Position numbers and translations under genes: made by a program. Of a stretch of DNA of 64,000 nucleotides, positions 9,753 to 18,830 are shown piece by piece. The stretch comes from Roseiarcus sp963765375 (GTDB taxonomy: Bacteria; Pseudomonadota; Alphaproteobacteria; Rhizobiales; Beijerinckiaceae): contig CAVXVZ010000003.1 in NCBI GenBank assembly GCA_963765375.1, forward strand, positions 558,001 to 622,000, given 5' to 3'. The notes beneath the pieces were generated by a model. That model was not told the DNA's origin, searched no databases, and was given only the letters and a program-made list of their open reading frames with translations. Positions within the stretch are counted from its first letter, which is position 1; the number at the start of each line of letters is the position of its first letter.

Positions 9753-10679
9753 TCAGGCCGCCAAGGGTAAGGTGGCTGCGAAGGTCGGGTCAATTGCAAT
9801 TCGTGGCATGGTTTGCTCCTCTCTGACCCTCGCGGGCGTTTTGTATCCATGGCGCGCGACGAGCCAAGTTTCATTGTAGCGCCTGGCGAATGCGACGAGC
9901 TCGGCGCGTAGTTCCTCGATGGTTTTGAACGTCCGCACCCAGAGCAAGTTCTCCTTCAAGGTTCGGATGAAGCGCTCGGCGACGCCATTGCCCTCGGGTT
10001 GGCGCACGAAGGACGGCGAAGCTTCGATGCCCAGACATTTAATCTCGTCCTGGAAATCGCCGGACATGTAATTGGAGCCATGATCGTGACGCAGCTTGAG
10101 CCCACGCGCCACGCCGGGCGCGATGGCGCCGAAGCACCGAAGCACCCCCTGCCGGACCGGCTCCAGCGCCTCGAAGCGATTGGCTGAACGCGCGGCGTGA
10201 ATGCCGACGATTTCTGAGTTCGCGTGTTCGACGGCGACGAAAACATAGGCCCGCCCTTCCTCGAGGGTGACGGTCTGGCTCATGTCCGTTCCCCACATTT
10301 CATTGACCTTGTCGGTGACGATGGTTCCGTCGTGCGTCTTCTCCTGGTTGCGCCCGACGCGATGGGGCGCGAGCCAGCCGTTCTCTCCCATCACCCGGCG
10401 CACCCGGCGAGGGCTCGAGCGAACCCCGGCAACGCGCAATCGCGCCCATAGTTTGCGATAGCCTTCGCCATGAAAGTCGGACGCTTCGATTTCCCGGCGG
10501 ATATGATCGGCCAGGTCAGCATCCCGACAAGGGCCTGTCGGACCGCGGCGACGGGTGATCGCAGGCGAGGTCGTTCGCTTGAGAAAACGATACACGCCGG
10601 CGCGCGAAACACGCCACGCGCGCGAGACCCGCGCCAGGCCATAACAACGAGACGTGGAAGGCGAGACCGTCTGGCTCAT
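9753..10679 (-). CDS. IS3-like transposase, catalytic subunit (OrfB)
   Basis: The 308-aa protein has an N-terminal HTH_21-type region (GYRKLWARLRVAGVRSSPRR) and an rve integrase core. The three acidic catalytic residues are in MWGTDMSQTV (Asp), LRHDHGSNY (Asp) and GVAERFIRTLKENLL (Glu). It overlaps orfA by 4 bp (ATGA), so translation is coupled or made by frameshifting, as in IS3. The frame is intact. Confidence 0.9.
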   Translation of the reverse strand: MSQTVSPSTSRCYGLARVSRAWRVSRAGVYRFLKRTTSPAITRRRGPTGPCRDADLADHIRREIEASDFHGEGYRKLWARLRVAGVRSSPRRVRRVMGENGWLAPHRVGRNQEKTHDGTIVTDKVNEMWGTDMSQTVTLEEGRAYVFVAVEHANSEIVGIHAARSANRFEALEPVRQGVLRCFGAIAPGVARGLKLRHDHGSNYMSGDFQDEIKCLGIEASPSFVRQPEGNGVAERFIRTLKENLLWVRTFKTIEELRAELVAFARRYNETWLVARHGYKTPARVREEQTMPRIAIDPTFAATLPLAA

Positions 10680-11068
10680 CGTCTCGACCTCCTTCGGGCC
10701 AAAGGGCTTTTGGCCTCCATGGCGGCGATCTTGGCGGACAGCAATTCGTTGTCCATGGTGATCTCGCCCACCTTGGATTTCAGTCGGGCGATTTCATCCT
10801 CGCGATCGTCGCGCTCGTGTTCCTTCAGGGCTGACGCCGCGCCGGCGAGCGCTCGCTCCCGCCATTCGGTCAGCTTGGCCACTGAGACATTCGCTTCCCG
10901 GGCGACGACATCCAATGGTTCGCCCCGCAACAAACGCGCCACCACCGCCATCTTGCGTTGGACCGAATAGCGCTTCGCTCCTGCATCGACGCCCGAGGGG
11001 GCGCCTGCGCCAGCTATCGGGGAGCGCTCCGGCGCCCCCTCGGGCTTCAGTCCTGCATCAATCGTCAT
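10676..11068 (-). CDS. IS3-like transposase, DNA-binding subunit (OrfA)
   Basis: The 130-aa protein contains a helix-turn-helix (KMAVVARLLRGEPLDVVARE, then VSVAKLTEWRERAL). A leucine-zipper-like helix follows (EDEIARLKSKVGEITMDNEL), the usual layout of IS3 OrfA. It binds the terminal repeats and pairs with OrfB. Confidence 0.85.
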   Translation of the reverse strand: MTIDAGLKPEGAPERSPIAGAGAPSGVDAGAKRYSVQRKMAVVARLLRGEPLDVVAREANVSVAKLTEWRERALAGAASALKEHERDDREDEIARLKSKVGEITMDNELLSAKIAAMEAKSPLARRRSRR

Positions 11069-11307
11069 TTCAAAACCTCCGGTTGCGGTTCAATTACCGC
11101 AGCCAGATGTCTCAGCTAACCGTGACGCACCCCACGCGCTGGCGCCTTCCGGCTCTGCGAACAGGCCGGGTTGTTTCGCCGATAGATGCTCAAAAGACAT
11201 GCATTCTCCTTCGGGCTGCAGGGCAACCCGCCCGAAGGGGCGCACACGATCTCAGGCAAAGCTCCACCACGGCCTAAAAAGGGGCTTGTGTCGGATCGAA
11301 TTTTCGG

Positions 11308-11387
11308 GGAGTATCAGGACTGCGACATACTGATCTTCCCCGGCCTTGCCGGGACACCGGCCCGCCTTCATTGGCGGGTTTCGTGTT
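11308..11387. repeat. Double-hairpin intergenic repeat, copy 1
   Basis: Two adjacent stem-loops are visible: CCCGGC-CTT-GCCGGG and CCCGCC-TTCATT-GGCGGG followed by TTTCGTG. The same arrangement, about 80 bp long with few differences, recurs at 23711-23793. It may be a terminator-like or small-RNA element carried by the island; the function is unknown. Confidence 0.65.
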
Positions 11388-11528
11388 CCTGGGTCTTAAC
11401 GTCTCCGAATTCAGCGCGAATCATGCGCCGTCCAGCGAGAGTTTGCCTCTCGCCGATTTGCGTCAACGCGGGGGGCGAGGCGATCGCCAGTAAGCTCCCC
11501 TAGGAACCGTGGGATATGAGCCAAAGCC

Positions 11529-11995
11529 TTGCGGCTCATCGAGGTTGAGAAGCATAGTGCAATTGTGGACCACCTTGAAAGCCTCATCCAGGATTTCCTG
11601 ACGCTCGGCGGCTCAGTGTTTGTCAGCCCGCAATTTAATGTGGCTTGGGACAAGGAAGCGGCTCACGGCGGCGTCTCTCCGACTTCGTGGCGCTTGATTT
11701 TGTTAAAAAGCACGTTGTTATTGTTGAAATGACGACTGCATATTCCCTGGAGCGTTTTTTTGAAAATATCTGGGCCCGCGATACCCGATGGTTCCAACCA
11801 ATTGGCAAACATCTATCTGTGATTGGTGCAATTACGCCGGAGTGGCGCCTACGCTTTCTTGGCTTCGTCCGTGAACCAAGGCTTGCTTTCGTGCGCAGTA
11901 AATTCGTTGGCCAACCGGACGTTAGCTTTTATCCGCTTGAAGAGGCCATATTGGGCTATGCTTATTGGGATAAGCGCCAAAAAGGTCTGCCGTGA
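11529..11995 (+). pseudogene. Hypothetical protein, possible nuclease-like, frameshifted
   Basis: Two frames join into one protein of about 155 aa. Part 1 reads MRLIEVEKHSAIVDHLESLI to AHGGVS. Part 2 continues SDFVALDFVKKHVVIVEMTT, then RFFENIWARDTRWFQPIGKH, to the stop at 11995. One base is missing near 11683. The D-F-V-A-L-D then V-V-I-V-E pattern recalls the strand-turn-strand core of PD-(D/E)XK-like nucleases, but the lysine position is not clear, so this is only suggestive. No neighbour shares its direction. Confidence 0.45.
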
Positions 11996-12009
11996 CCAGA
12001 ACGCCCAAG

Positions 12010-12150
12010 CGCCATTCTCCAAAGTCCCACGATAGGCGGTGATGCCCGTGGCGCAGCCAATCCTGACCCGTGCGCCAAAACCGGCGGGCGCGCGCTGTAT
12101 CATGTGCCAGGCGTCGACGCGGTTCATCGGCTTTCTCTGGTAGACCCATG
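12010..12150 (-). pseudogene. Tyrosine recombinase C-terminal remnant
   Basis: The minus strand reads KPMNRVDAWHMIQRAPAGFG, then ATGITAYRGTLENGA. This matches the region around the HxxR box of XerC-like recombinases (typically HTFRATGITAYLENGG). The HxxR box itself is degraded and no catalytic tyrosine remains, so it is a fossil of another integrase. Confidence 0.5.
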
Positions 12151-12167
12151 TCGGTTCCTTTATTCAA

Positions 12168-13220
12168 CTAATAGCAAGGGGCTGACGCGACAGTAGGCAT
12201 TGCATGGTGTCGTGCCGAGACCGCGGTCGTCTCCGCCATTGCGGTGCGAAGCGCGTCAGGCGTCACGATGGTAACAGCTGTCCCCCACGTAAGAAGATGC
12301 CAGCACATCTCCTGGAGGCCACCGGCACGAAGGCGCACAGTCAGAGAACCATCTGCGTCGCGCACTTTGCTCTGCGATGGATGAAACTGCCACCCCGCCG
12401 CATCCTCTGCCGCCTCCGGTTCGAAGCGCAAAACCACGTCGATCGGCTCTTCCTGGAACACTCCGAAGGACTGCGCCGCATAGGCCGACAAGCTGAAATC
12501 CTCCCGCCGCGGGAAGCCGCGGTCGAGCAGGTCGGCGGAAACGATCCGGTCCAGCCGCCATAACCGCAGCTCCGGCAGGTCGTCCACGTGTGCGACCAGC
12601 CAGCCGCGCCCACCATACAGAACGCCGTACGGGCAAAGGATGCGCGTCGTCGGCTCTTCCGTGCGCGGTCCGGCATAGCGCACCACGACAAGTTGCATGC
12701 CGAGAATTGCACGACGCAGGGTCGGCAGCACTCCTGGGGCGATCGTCGGCCGCGGCCCGGGGCGCATCGCGATACCCTCGGCCTCCATCAGCGCGCCAAT
12801 ATCCGTCTCGGCCCGGCGCAGCGCATCCGGCCGCATCACGGCGCGCAACGTGGTCGAGGCCTCGCGCAGCAACGCGGCGCGGTCGGTTTCGCCGCGCACC
12901 TCGCATTCACGCGCCGCGGTCTCGATCGCGGCCACCGCCTCGGCAGATGGTTCGACTGCGCCGACCAGCGCGCTACCCGGCAGCCGCCACCGCCGCACGC
13001 GCTCCTCGTCGTCCCACGAATCCATTTCCGGAAACATCGTCAGCAACGCGTCGCGCATCCGCTCCACTGTCCGGCGCCCCACCTCCAACTCGGCCGCCAT
13101 CTCGTCCAGCGTGAGGCCGGTGCGCGTTGCCGCCAGATGGCGGGCGAGACGGAGCAAGTTTTCGGCGGGACCATAGCGCATGCCGCGTTGTTGCCCGCGC
13201 TTCTTCGGTCCGGCAATCAT
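12168..13220 (-). CDS. WYL-domain transcriptional regulator
   Basis: The 350-aa protein has an N-terminal winged helix (RLARHLAATRTGLTLDEMAA, then GRRTVERMRDALLTMFPEM). A central WYL domain follows (PYGVLYGGRGWLVAHVDD, then LRLWRLDRIVSADLLD) and a WCX-type C-terminal extension. WYL regulators often sense single-stranded nucleic acid or nucleotides and commonly repress defence operons. Its start overlaps the stop of the ATPase gene by 4 bp (13217-13220), so it is the last gene of the operon 15787 to 12168. It is a candidate autorepressor. The frame is clean. Confidence 0.9.
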   Translation of the reverse strand: MIAGPKKRGQQRGMRYGPAENLLRLARHLAATRTGLTLDEMAAELEVGRRTVERMRDALLTMFPEMDSWDDEERVRRWRLPGSALVGAVEPSAEAVAAIETAARECEVRGETDRAALLREASTTLRAVMRPDALRRAETDIGALMEAEGIAMRPGPRPTIAPGVLPTLRRAILGMQLVVVRYAGPRTEEPTTRILCPYGVLYGGRGWLVAHVDDLPELRLWRLDRIVSADLLDRGFPRREDFSLSAYAAQSFGVFQEEPIDVVLRFEPEAAEDAAGWQFHPSQSKVRDADGSLTVRLRAGGLQEMCWHLLTWGTAVTIVTPDALRTAMAETTAVSARHHAMPTVASAPCY

Positions 13221-15320
13221 TTTGGCGCCCTAACGATGAAGCCCATCGGCCCCCGCCCACCCCGTCCTTCGCACTCGACTACCAGCAGGCTCAGCAACAT
13301 GGCCGGGTTCGTCTCGCCGCTCTGCAGCGCCGCCCGACGACGCACGAGAGAGAAGTCCGCTGGCGTCAGCGTCCGCAGCCCATCGAGCCCGTCGGGCGCG
13401 GTCAAGCTGAAGAAGCGCTGGAAGGCCAGCCGTGCCTGCGCGGGGGTTAGCCAGTCGAACCGTACTTTGACCAGGAAGCGCCGCAGGCTGGCGCGGTCCA
13501 GCCGATCCAGTAGATTGGTCGTACAGGCAAAGGGCAGCGCGTGCTGCTCCATCCAGGTCAGCATCTCGTTGACCTGGCTGATCTCCCAGCTCCGCACCGC
13601 GTCCGCTCGGTCAAGCAGCCTGTCGGCCTCGTCGAATACCAGAAACGCGTTGGCATCGCGCGCCTCGGCAAAGGCATCGGCGATGTTACGCTCGGTCCCA
13701 CCCACGAAGGCGTCCAGCAGGTCAGAGGCGCGCTTCTGCAACACCTGCAATCCCATGCGATCGGCCAGGTGGCGCACCCAGGCGCTTTTACCCGAACCGG
13801 GAGGGCCCGACAGCAGGCAGGACACCGCACGATCCGCTCCCGGCCGCGCCAGTCGATCGAGCAACGCGGCAAGGTCACAATCCGCGTTGACGAGCGCCGG
13901 ATCGTAAAGCGTGTCGTGGTGCTCCCGTTCGGGCGCCGGCAGGGCGCCGCCGTGCACCGCCCGCGCGACGCCTTCCACGATCAGCCGGGCCGCCTCGGCC
14001 CCCCCGCCGGCCAGCCGCGCCGCACGGAGTGCCGAGGACGCAACAGCAGGCGCCGCCGGCACCAACCGCGCCAGCCGCGTAGCGTCGGCCTCACGTAGCA
14101 CGACACCTTCCGCTTCACCCATCTGCCGCCACAGCCGCGTTCGGGTCACCAGGTTCGGCACCTTCAGCTCCAGGCACATCGTCATGCGTCGAAGCACGGC
14201 GGGGCCAAGAGCTTCGATATCGTTTGCCGTCCAGATTACCGGCACCGCCATACGTTCCAGCAGGCGATGGATGAAAACGCGGGAGCTCAACACCGGCTCG
14301 TCGAATATGGTGCTGCGGCTGACGAACAGATCCTCCGCCTCGTCGAACAGCAGCATCGTGTTCTGCGATGCCGCGAGGCGCTGTGCCAGCCGCAGGCCGG
14401 CAAGCCGTTCGTGACGCTGGGGTTCGTCGCCGCCCTCATCTGCTTCGGCGACGGGGCGCAGACGCGCGCCGACCCGTGCCGCGAGGGTTGCCGCGAAGGA
14501 GGTCTTACCCGTGCCCGGCGGCCCGTACAGCAGGATGTTGACGCCGCTTTCCAGTCCGTGCGAGCGCCGCTCGCAGGACTGACGGCGGCCAGTTCCGCCT
14601 CGCGCCCAAGATGCACGAAAGCATCCCAAGGCAGCGGCTTCGTCGTCATCGTGCCGAGCAACTGGTTGTAGATGTCCGCTTCCGGCGGCGTGTTCCGCCG
14701 GATCAGCGCCGTCAGCCGCTCCAGCACCGCCAGTTCCCCGTCGCGCTGGAGATGCAGCAGAGCCGCTCGCTTGTAGCCTGGCTTCCGGCATCAGTCTCGA
14801 ATCAACATCTGCCGTTGGAGCGTTCAGCAGCAGCCCGATCAGTGCCGCATCCCGATGAAACCGCGACTGGCCACCACGACACTCGCTCAAGAGATCGAAC
14901 AACCGGTCGACCCGCTGATCCAGCCGGTAGTGCAGCGCCAGGGCGAGGATCTCCGTTTCCAGCTGATCGAGACCGAGAGTCTCGGTGATCGCCGCAAGCC
15001 AACGATCGATCGGGGCTTCATGGTGATCCGGCAGGTATGTCTCGGCTTCCTCCAGCGCCATGCCGACCTTGCGCCAGTCGTCAACCGTGACGCCACGGCC
15101 CCGGGCGCGGTGAAGGGCCTCGTCGTCGGGAACCGCCGCTTCGGCAAGGCCGAAGGTCGAGGCGCTCTGCCCGAGCCAGTTGGCAAGCGCCGGCGCCTCA
15201 GGCATGCGGCGGTCGCTCGCGCCATGGATGTTGCGCGCGCAGCGTAGCGCGAGGCGAAGGAAACCATTCGCCCCGACGCGTCGCGCGAGCGCCTGGCCGC
15301 CGCTCGAAGGGCGCGTTCAT
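13217..15320 (-). pseudogene. Double-AAA ATPase, frameshifted
   Basis: Two AAA modules are visible. The first has Walker A GPPGTGKTS and Walker B MLLFDEAEDLF. The second has Walker A SGPPGSGKSAW and Walker B FLVFDEADRLL. Between about 14780 and 14570 the natural sequence (LERLTALIRRNTPPEADIYN, then KPLPWDAFVHLGREAELA) lies in another frame, so two compensating indels leave the outer frame open. The natural N-terminus probably starts at ATG 15320 and reaches the main frame through another shift near 15300 (region ALARRVGANGFLRLAL). It is coupled to the WYL regulator. The family resembles ATPases that pair with proteases or nucleases in conflict systems; no partner domain is fused. Confidence 0.65.
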
Positions 15321-15342
15321 CTCAAATTCCACCGACGCTGAC

Positions 15343-15787
15343 TTAAGAAGTCATACGCGGCAGCATCACGAGTTGGCAGCGGCGCACGCGCCCGCACGAC
15401 CCAGGGGCGGCGGGACGAAATGGCTTGATGGTACGAAGCGGGTTCTTGTGGCGGCGGGCCAATGCATCGACATCCGCCACGTCAATGACCCCGCGCACGG
15501 GCAGCGGTCTCGGCCCGCCGCATCTGAGTGGCGGTGAAGACACTCTTCGGCAGACGTGGGTCGCCGAGGCCGATCTCGATTTCGACCAGACCGTCCCGTC
15601 GGACGCGCGAGCAGACGGCAAGCGTCAGACTGCCAAAGGTGAACTGGAGATACCCGATCTCCAGCCCCTTCGCCGCCATGGCGATCTCGCGGTGCGCAGC
15701 GAGGGCCGCCGATCGCAGATAGATGCCGAGAACCTCGCGGGCCTCGGCCGTTGGGATGATCAGGATAGGAGCCTGAATCCGGAACAT
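15343..15787 (-). pseudogene. Small hypothetical protein heading the AAA-WYL operon, frameshifted
   Basis: The protein of about 147 aa starts MFRIQAPILIIPTAEAREVL. It reads through IGYLQFTFGSLTLAVCSRVR to MRRAETAARARG, then in the next frame VIDVADVDALARRHKNPLRT to the stop at 15343. One extra base near 15490 causes the break. It is unrecognised; the strand-rich N-terminus suggests a small globular domain. It lies 22 bp before the AAA start and is divergent from the DUF2779 gene, so 15788-16060 should hold both promoters. Confidence 0.5.
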
Positions 15788-16060
15788 ATTGACCTCTCTT
15801 CGATGAATGCGATCGGGGGAAGACCGTCCGGACAGAATCCGGGTGCGGGCTGATCCAAGCGGTCGAAGAGGTTTGGGTTCAGGTGCTCATTGGCCTCGCG
15901 GATAGATGCCCGGCAGAATGGCATACTTGTGCGTCAGAAAGGGACGTAGTCATCCGCCGGCGCAGCATCTTGCTGTTGCGATGGCGCCGACGTTAGACCA
16001 TCACGTGGCCATCAACCCGGAGAACGTCCGCTGGCCACCCATCTCACCAAGTCGCGCTAC

Positions 16061-17523
16061 ATGGCGGGCTTGCGGTGCCCGCGCCGCCTGTGGCTGCTCG
16101 TCCATGAACCACCGCCTTACGAAGCGCCGGCGCCGGGCTCACCGCTCGATATCGGGCAGGAGATCGGCCGCAAGGCGCGTCTGCTGTTCCCTGGCGGGGC
16201 TGAGATCACTGAAGAACCTTGGGAACATGCTCAGGCCGTCGCCCGCACAGCAGCCTTGATGACGGATGCGCAGCGTTCCTGCCGTTTTTGAGGCCGCCTT
16301 CGAATACGACGACATCCACATCCGGGTGGATGTAATGGAACGTCTCCCGGCCGGCGCCTGGGGCTTGCGCGAGGTCAAGAGCAGCAGTCGCCTCAAGGAT
16401 CACTACATCGATGACATCGCGCTCCAAGCCTATGTGCTTCGCGGCGCCGGGCGTCACCGTCGCCTCGATCGAGTTGCTGCATGTGAACACCGCCTATGTG
16501 CGCGGCGTGGGCGGCATCATCTGGCCGGCTTTCTTTGCCCGCCTTGATGTCGGGGATGCCGTGGCCGCGGCGCTTGTCGACTTGCCTGGTCGCCTGCCAG
16601 CCATGCGGGTGTGCCTCGACGCGAACACGCTTCCCGAGGCCGAACCCGGTTCGCAATGCCATAGTCCCTATCCGTGCGAGTTCTGGGACCGCTGCACGGA
16701 GCACAGGCCGACCGACTGGGTCCCCTACATGCCACGCTTGTCGCAGGCCAAGGCGGAAGAACTGAAGGCCCACGGCATCGAGGCAATCTCCGCTATTCCG
16801 CCGGATTTTCCACTCACCGCGCGGCAGGCCATCATTCGTGATGCGATTGCAACCGGACGGCCCTTCGTAGCGCCCGGTCTCAAGCGTCTCCTGTACATCT
16901 ACGGTCCGCCGGCCTGCTATCTCGATTTCGAGGCGATGATGCCGCCGATTCCGCTGTACGAAGGCACGCGGCCGTATCAGACCATCCCCTTCCAATGGTC
17001 GCTTCACATGCTCGCTGACGACGGCATGCTGCATCACCGGGAGTTCCTCGCCGATGGTGACGGCGACCCCCGTCGCGCCTTTGCCGAGACGCTGATCGCA
17101 GCCCTGTCGTGCTTCGATGCGCCGATCGTCGTCTATTCGCCTTACGAACAGACCAGGCTGAGGGAACTGGCCGCGACGTTCCCCGATCTCCGCAATCCGC
17201 TCACCACCATCACTGGCCGTCTGGTGGATCTGCTGCCGATCGTGCGCAGCGCCATCTACTTTCCCAATGCCGGGTTTAGCAATTCGATCAAGTCGCTCGG
17301 GCCGGCCCTCTGCACCGGTTTCACCTACGAGGATCTGGACGATATCGCGAATGGCGCCACGGCCGCCGCGGCGTTCCTCCAGCTCGCGTCCGGCCATCCC
17401 ACACTCCCGGAAGAGATCGATCGGCTGCGGGCCGCTCTGCGCCTCTATTGCCAGCGCGATACGCTCGCCATGGTCGAGGTGCATCGTGTCCTGATGCAGC
17501 TGGCCGAACGCTCGAATGACTGA
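16061..17523 (+). pseudogene. Cas4-like nuclease fused to DUF2779, two frameshifts
   Basis: Three frames make one protein of about 490 aa. The N-terminus reads MAGLRCPRRLWLLVHEPPPY; in-frame codons LTKSRY just upstream hint at an earlier non-ATG start. Next come the RecB/Cas4 nuclease motifs: RVDVMER, the ExK in LREVKSSS and Q-x-x-x-Y in ALQAYVL. A three-cysteine cluster follows in CHSPYPCEFWDRC, which with the first Cys matches Cas4 iron-sulfur geometry. The C-terminal DUF2779 domain (CYLDFEAMMPPIP, later QTIPFQWSLHML) has an RNase H-like acidic pattern. Extra bases lie at about 16270 and 16445. It overlaps the next gene by 8 bp. Confidence 0.8.
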
Positions 17524-17962
17524 CGGGCCAGCACGGGCCGGAATGCTCGGCCCGTTCTGGGTGGTCGAGGATCGCGGGAGAGCGGCCCTGATCGCCCATG
17601 CTGTTCCGCTGGAACAGGCTACCCCCTACGGCGATATGCTGACCGTTGACACGGGCCATTTCGAGTACTGGTCGGAGCTGGCGCGCCGCGGCTCCTACAC
17701 CCTGCGCGAGGCCGGCATCCCAACCGCTCCGGTCTGGTCCGAATACGAGGAATGGCCCCGGGGTCGCGTTCTTTACGAGCATACGGCGCGGCGCTTCGTC
17801 ATTCGCGCCGACCAGCAGCTCCACCGGCCGGCGTTCGTGCGTCTGATTGCCGATCGCTTCCGCATTGCCCTGGCGGGCACAGTGATCCTTCCCGACGACC
17901 ATTATCGGAGCGTCCGGCGCATGCCCACGCCAGTGCCGCATGGCGCTGGCACGAAGCAATGA
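17516..17962 (+). CDS. Hypothetical partner of the DUF2779 nuclease
   Basis: This 148-aa protein is translationally coupled to the nuclease by an 8-bp overlap, which implies the two act together. It shows LGPFWVVEDRGRAALIAHAV, then HFEYWSELARRGSYTLREAG, then WSEYEEWPRGRVLYEHTARR. The family is not recognised. Late residues (ADRFRIALAGTVILPDDHYR) end in acidic and histidine-rich positions, but no catalytic motif can be assigned. It may be a specificity or immunity factor. Confidence 0.6.
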   Translation: MTDGPARAGMLGPFWVVEDRGRAALIAHAVPLEQATPYGDMLTVDTGHFEYWSELARRGSYTLREAGIPTAPVWSEYEEWPRGRVLYEHTARRFVIRADQQLHRPAFVRLIADRFRIALAGTVILPDDHYRSVRRMPTPVPHGAGTKQ

Positions 17963-17978
17963 TCCGCGCCGGAGCCCT

Positions 17979-18593
17979 TCAGCCGTGCGATGGATCGTCC
18001 CGCCCGTTGCCCGGTTGGCCGCGCCCCCGCATCAACTCGTGCAGCATGATGGCTGCGGCCGTGGCCACGTTCAAGGAGTTCGCCATGCCCAGCATCGGGA
18101 TGGCTACCGCCTGATCGGAGCAGGCAAGCACGCCGTGTGACACGCCCGACGTCTCACCACCCAGAACGAGCACGGCTGGATAACGTGGTGGCAAGGCCCG
18201 CAGACTGACGCTCTTCGCGGTGAGTTCAACGGCCGCAACCCAGTGCCCTGCCGCTTTCGCCGCGCGCACAACGGCCACCGCGTCACTTGCCTCCTCCCAC
18301 GGAACCCACCGCTGCGTGCCTGCGGCTGCCTGTACTAGCCTGCGTTTGCGAAGCATCACGGGTGAGCCGCAGATCACAAGACGTTCAACCAGGAAGGCGT
18401 CGCACAGACGAAAGATGGCGCCCAGATTGTAGTTTTGCCTCACCCCGTCGAGCACCAGCGTGATTGGATTGCGCGCCCGCGTCGCGAAGTCGGCACGACT
18501 CGGCTTAGAGCGTCGCAGCTCATCCGTTGCCAGCACACGATTGCCCTGGCGGTAACCGACACGCTTGTCCTCCACCGCTACCGTCCTTTCCAC
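17979..18593 (-). CDS. SpoU/TrmH-family RNA 2'-O-methyltransferase
   Basis: The 204-aa protein carries the three SPOUT motifs. Motif 1 is NYNLGAIFRLCDAFLV, motif 2 is VLVLGGETSGVS, and motif 3 is AIPMLGMANSLNVATAAAIM. These form the knotted AdoMet site that methylates ribose 2'-OH of rRNA or tRNA. A housekeeping-looking RNA methyltransferase inside a defence island is unusual. It is convergent with the DUF2779 pair (17 bp between stops) and could protect a target RNA. The sequence is clean and complete. Confidence 0.9.
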   Translation of the reverse strand: MERTVAVEDKRVGYRQGNRVLATDELRRSKPSRADFATRARNPITLVLDGVRQNYNLGAIFRLCDAFLVERLVICGSPVMLRKRRLVQAAAGTQRWVPWEEASDAVAVVRAAKAAGHWVAAVELTAKSVSLRALPPRYPAVLVLGGETSGVSHGVLACSDQAVAIPMLGMANSLNVATAAAIMLHELMRGRGQPGNGRDDPSHG

Positions 18594-18830
18594 GACCCGG
18601 AGCAGGTTGCAGTGCGTGTGCGTCAGAAGCGGACGGCTCGATATCGCCTTGGAGTTCCGCCCAAGCTTGACGTCGCGCGGCGACGGGCGCTTTGCGACTC
18701 GTTTTGAAATTTCGATTATCTCACCAGTAGCGCCAAACTATTGACATCGCGCCGCTCTTTCCACGGCAGCGCCGGCTTGGGCGCTTGACTGATGGTAGAG
18801 TATCGCTATTGTTGACCTTACATAACGAGT
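18594..18830. other. Intergenic region before the second recombinase
   Basis: No gene is seen. A TTGACA at about 18741 and AT-rich bases around 18790 could form a promoter, but the spacing is not canonical, so I make no firm call. Confidence 0.3.

Larger units (their letters stand above)
9713..11133 (-). mobile_element. IS3-like insertion sequence with 16-bp flanking repeat
   Basis: The element holds orfA and orfB with a 4-bp overlap. Imperfect terminal inverted repeats are visible: GTGCGGTACGGTTTTGAGAC on the left, and on the right, read on the opposite strand, GTGCGTCACGGTTAGCTGAG. A perfect 16-bp direct repeat, ACGCGCTGGCGCCTTC, flanks it at 9697-9712 and 11134-11149. That is much longer than the 3-5 bp duplication normal for IS3. 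The ends are therefore set by the repeat and may be off by a few bases. Confidence 0.75.
9518..11200 (-). pseudogene. Small hypothetical gene split by an IS
   Basis: Removing the IS at 9713-11133 and one copy of the flanking 16-bp repeat restores a single small protein of about 82 aa. The first part (11134-11200) starts MSFEHLSAKQPGLFAEPEGA with AAGGAGA upstream as ribosome-binding site. The second part (9518-9712) reads SARSVNRAALWEQDLSRT, then TYLMGQARNEEERAFVERLY, to the stop. The family is not recognised; the short helical C-terminus looks like a small regulatory or structural protein. The insertion inactivates it. Confidence 0.6.

Noticed and set aside
12010..12150. Recombinase remnant as a functional third integrase
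   Set aside because: The HxxR box is degraded and no catalytic tyrosine remains.
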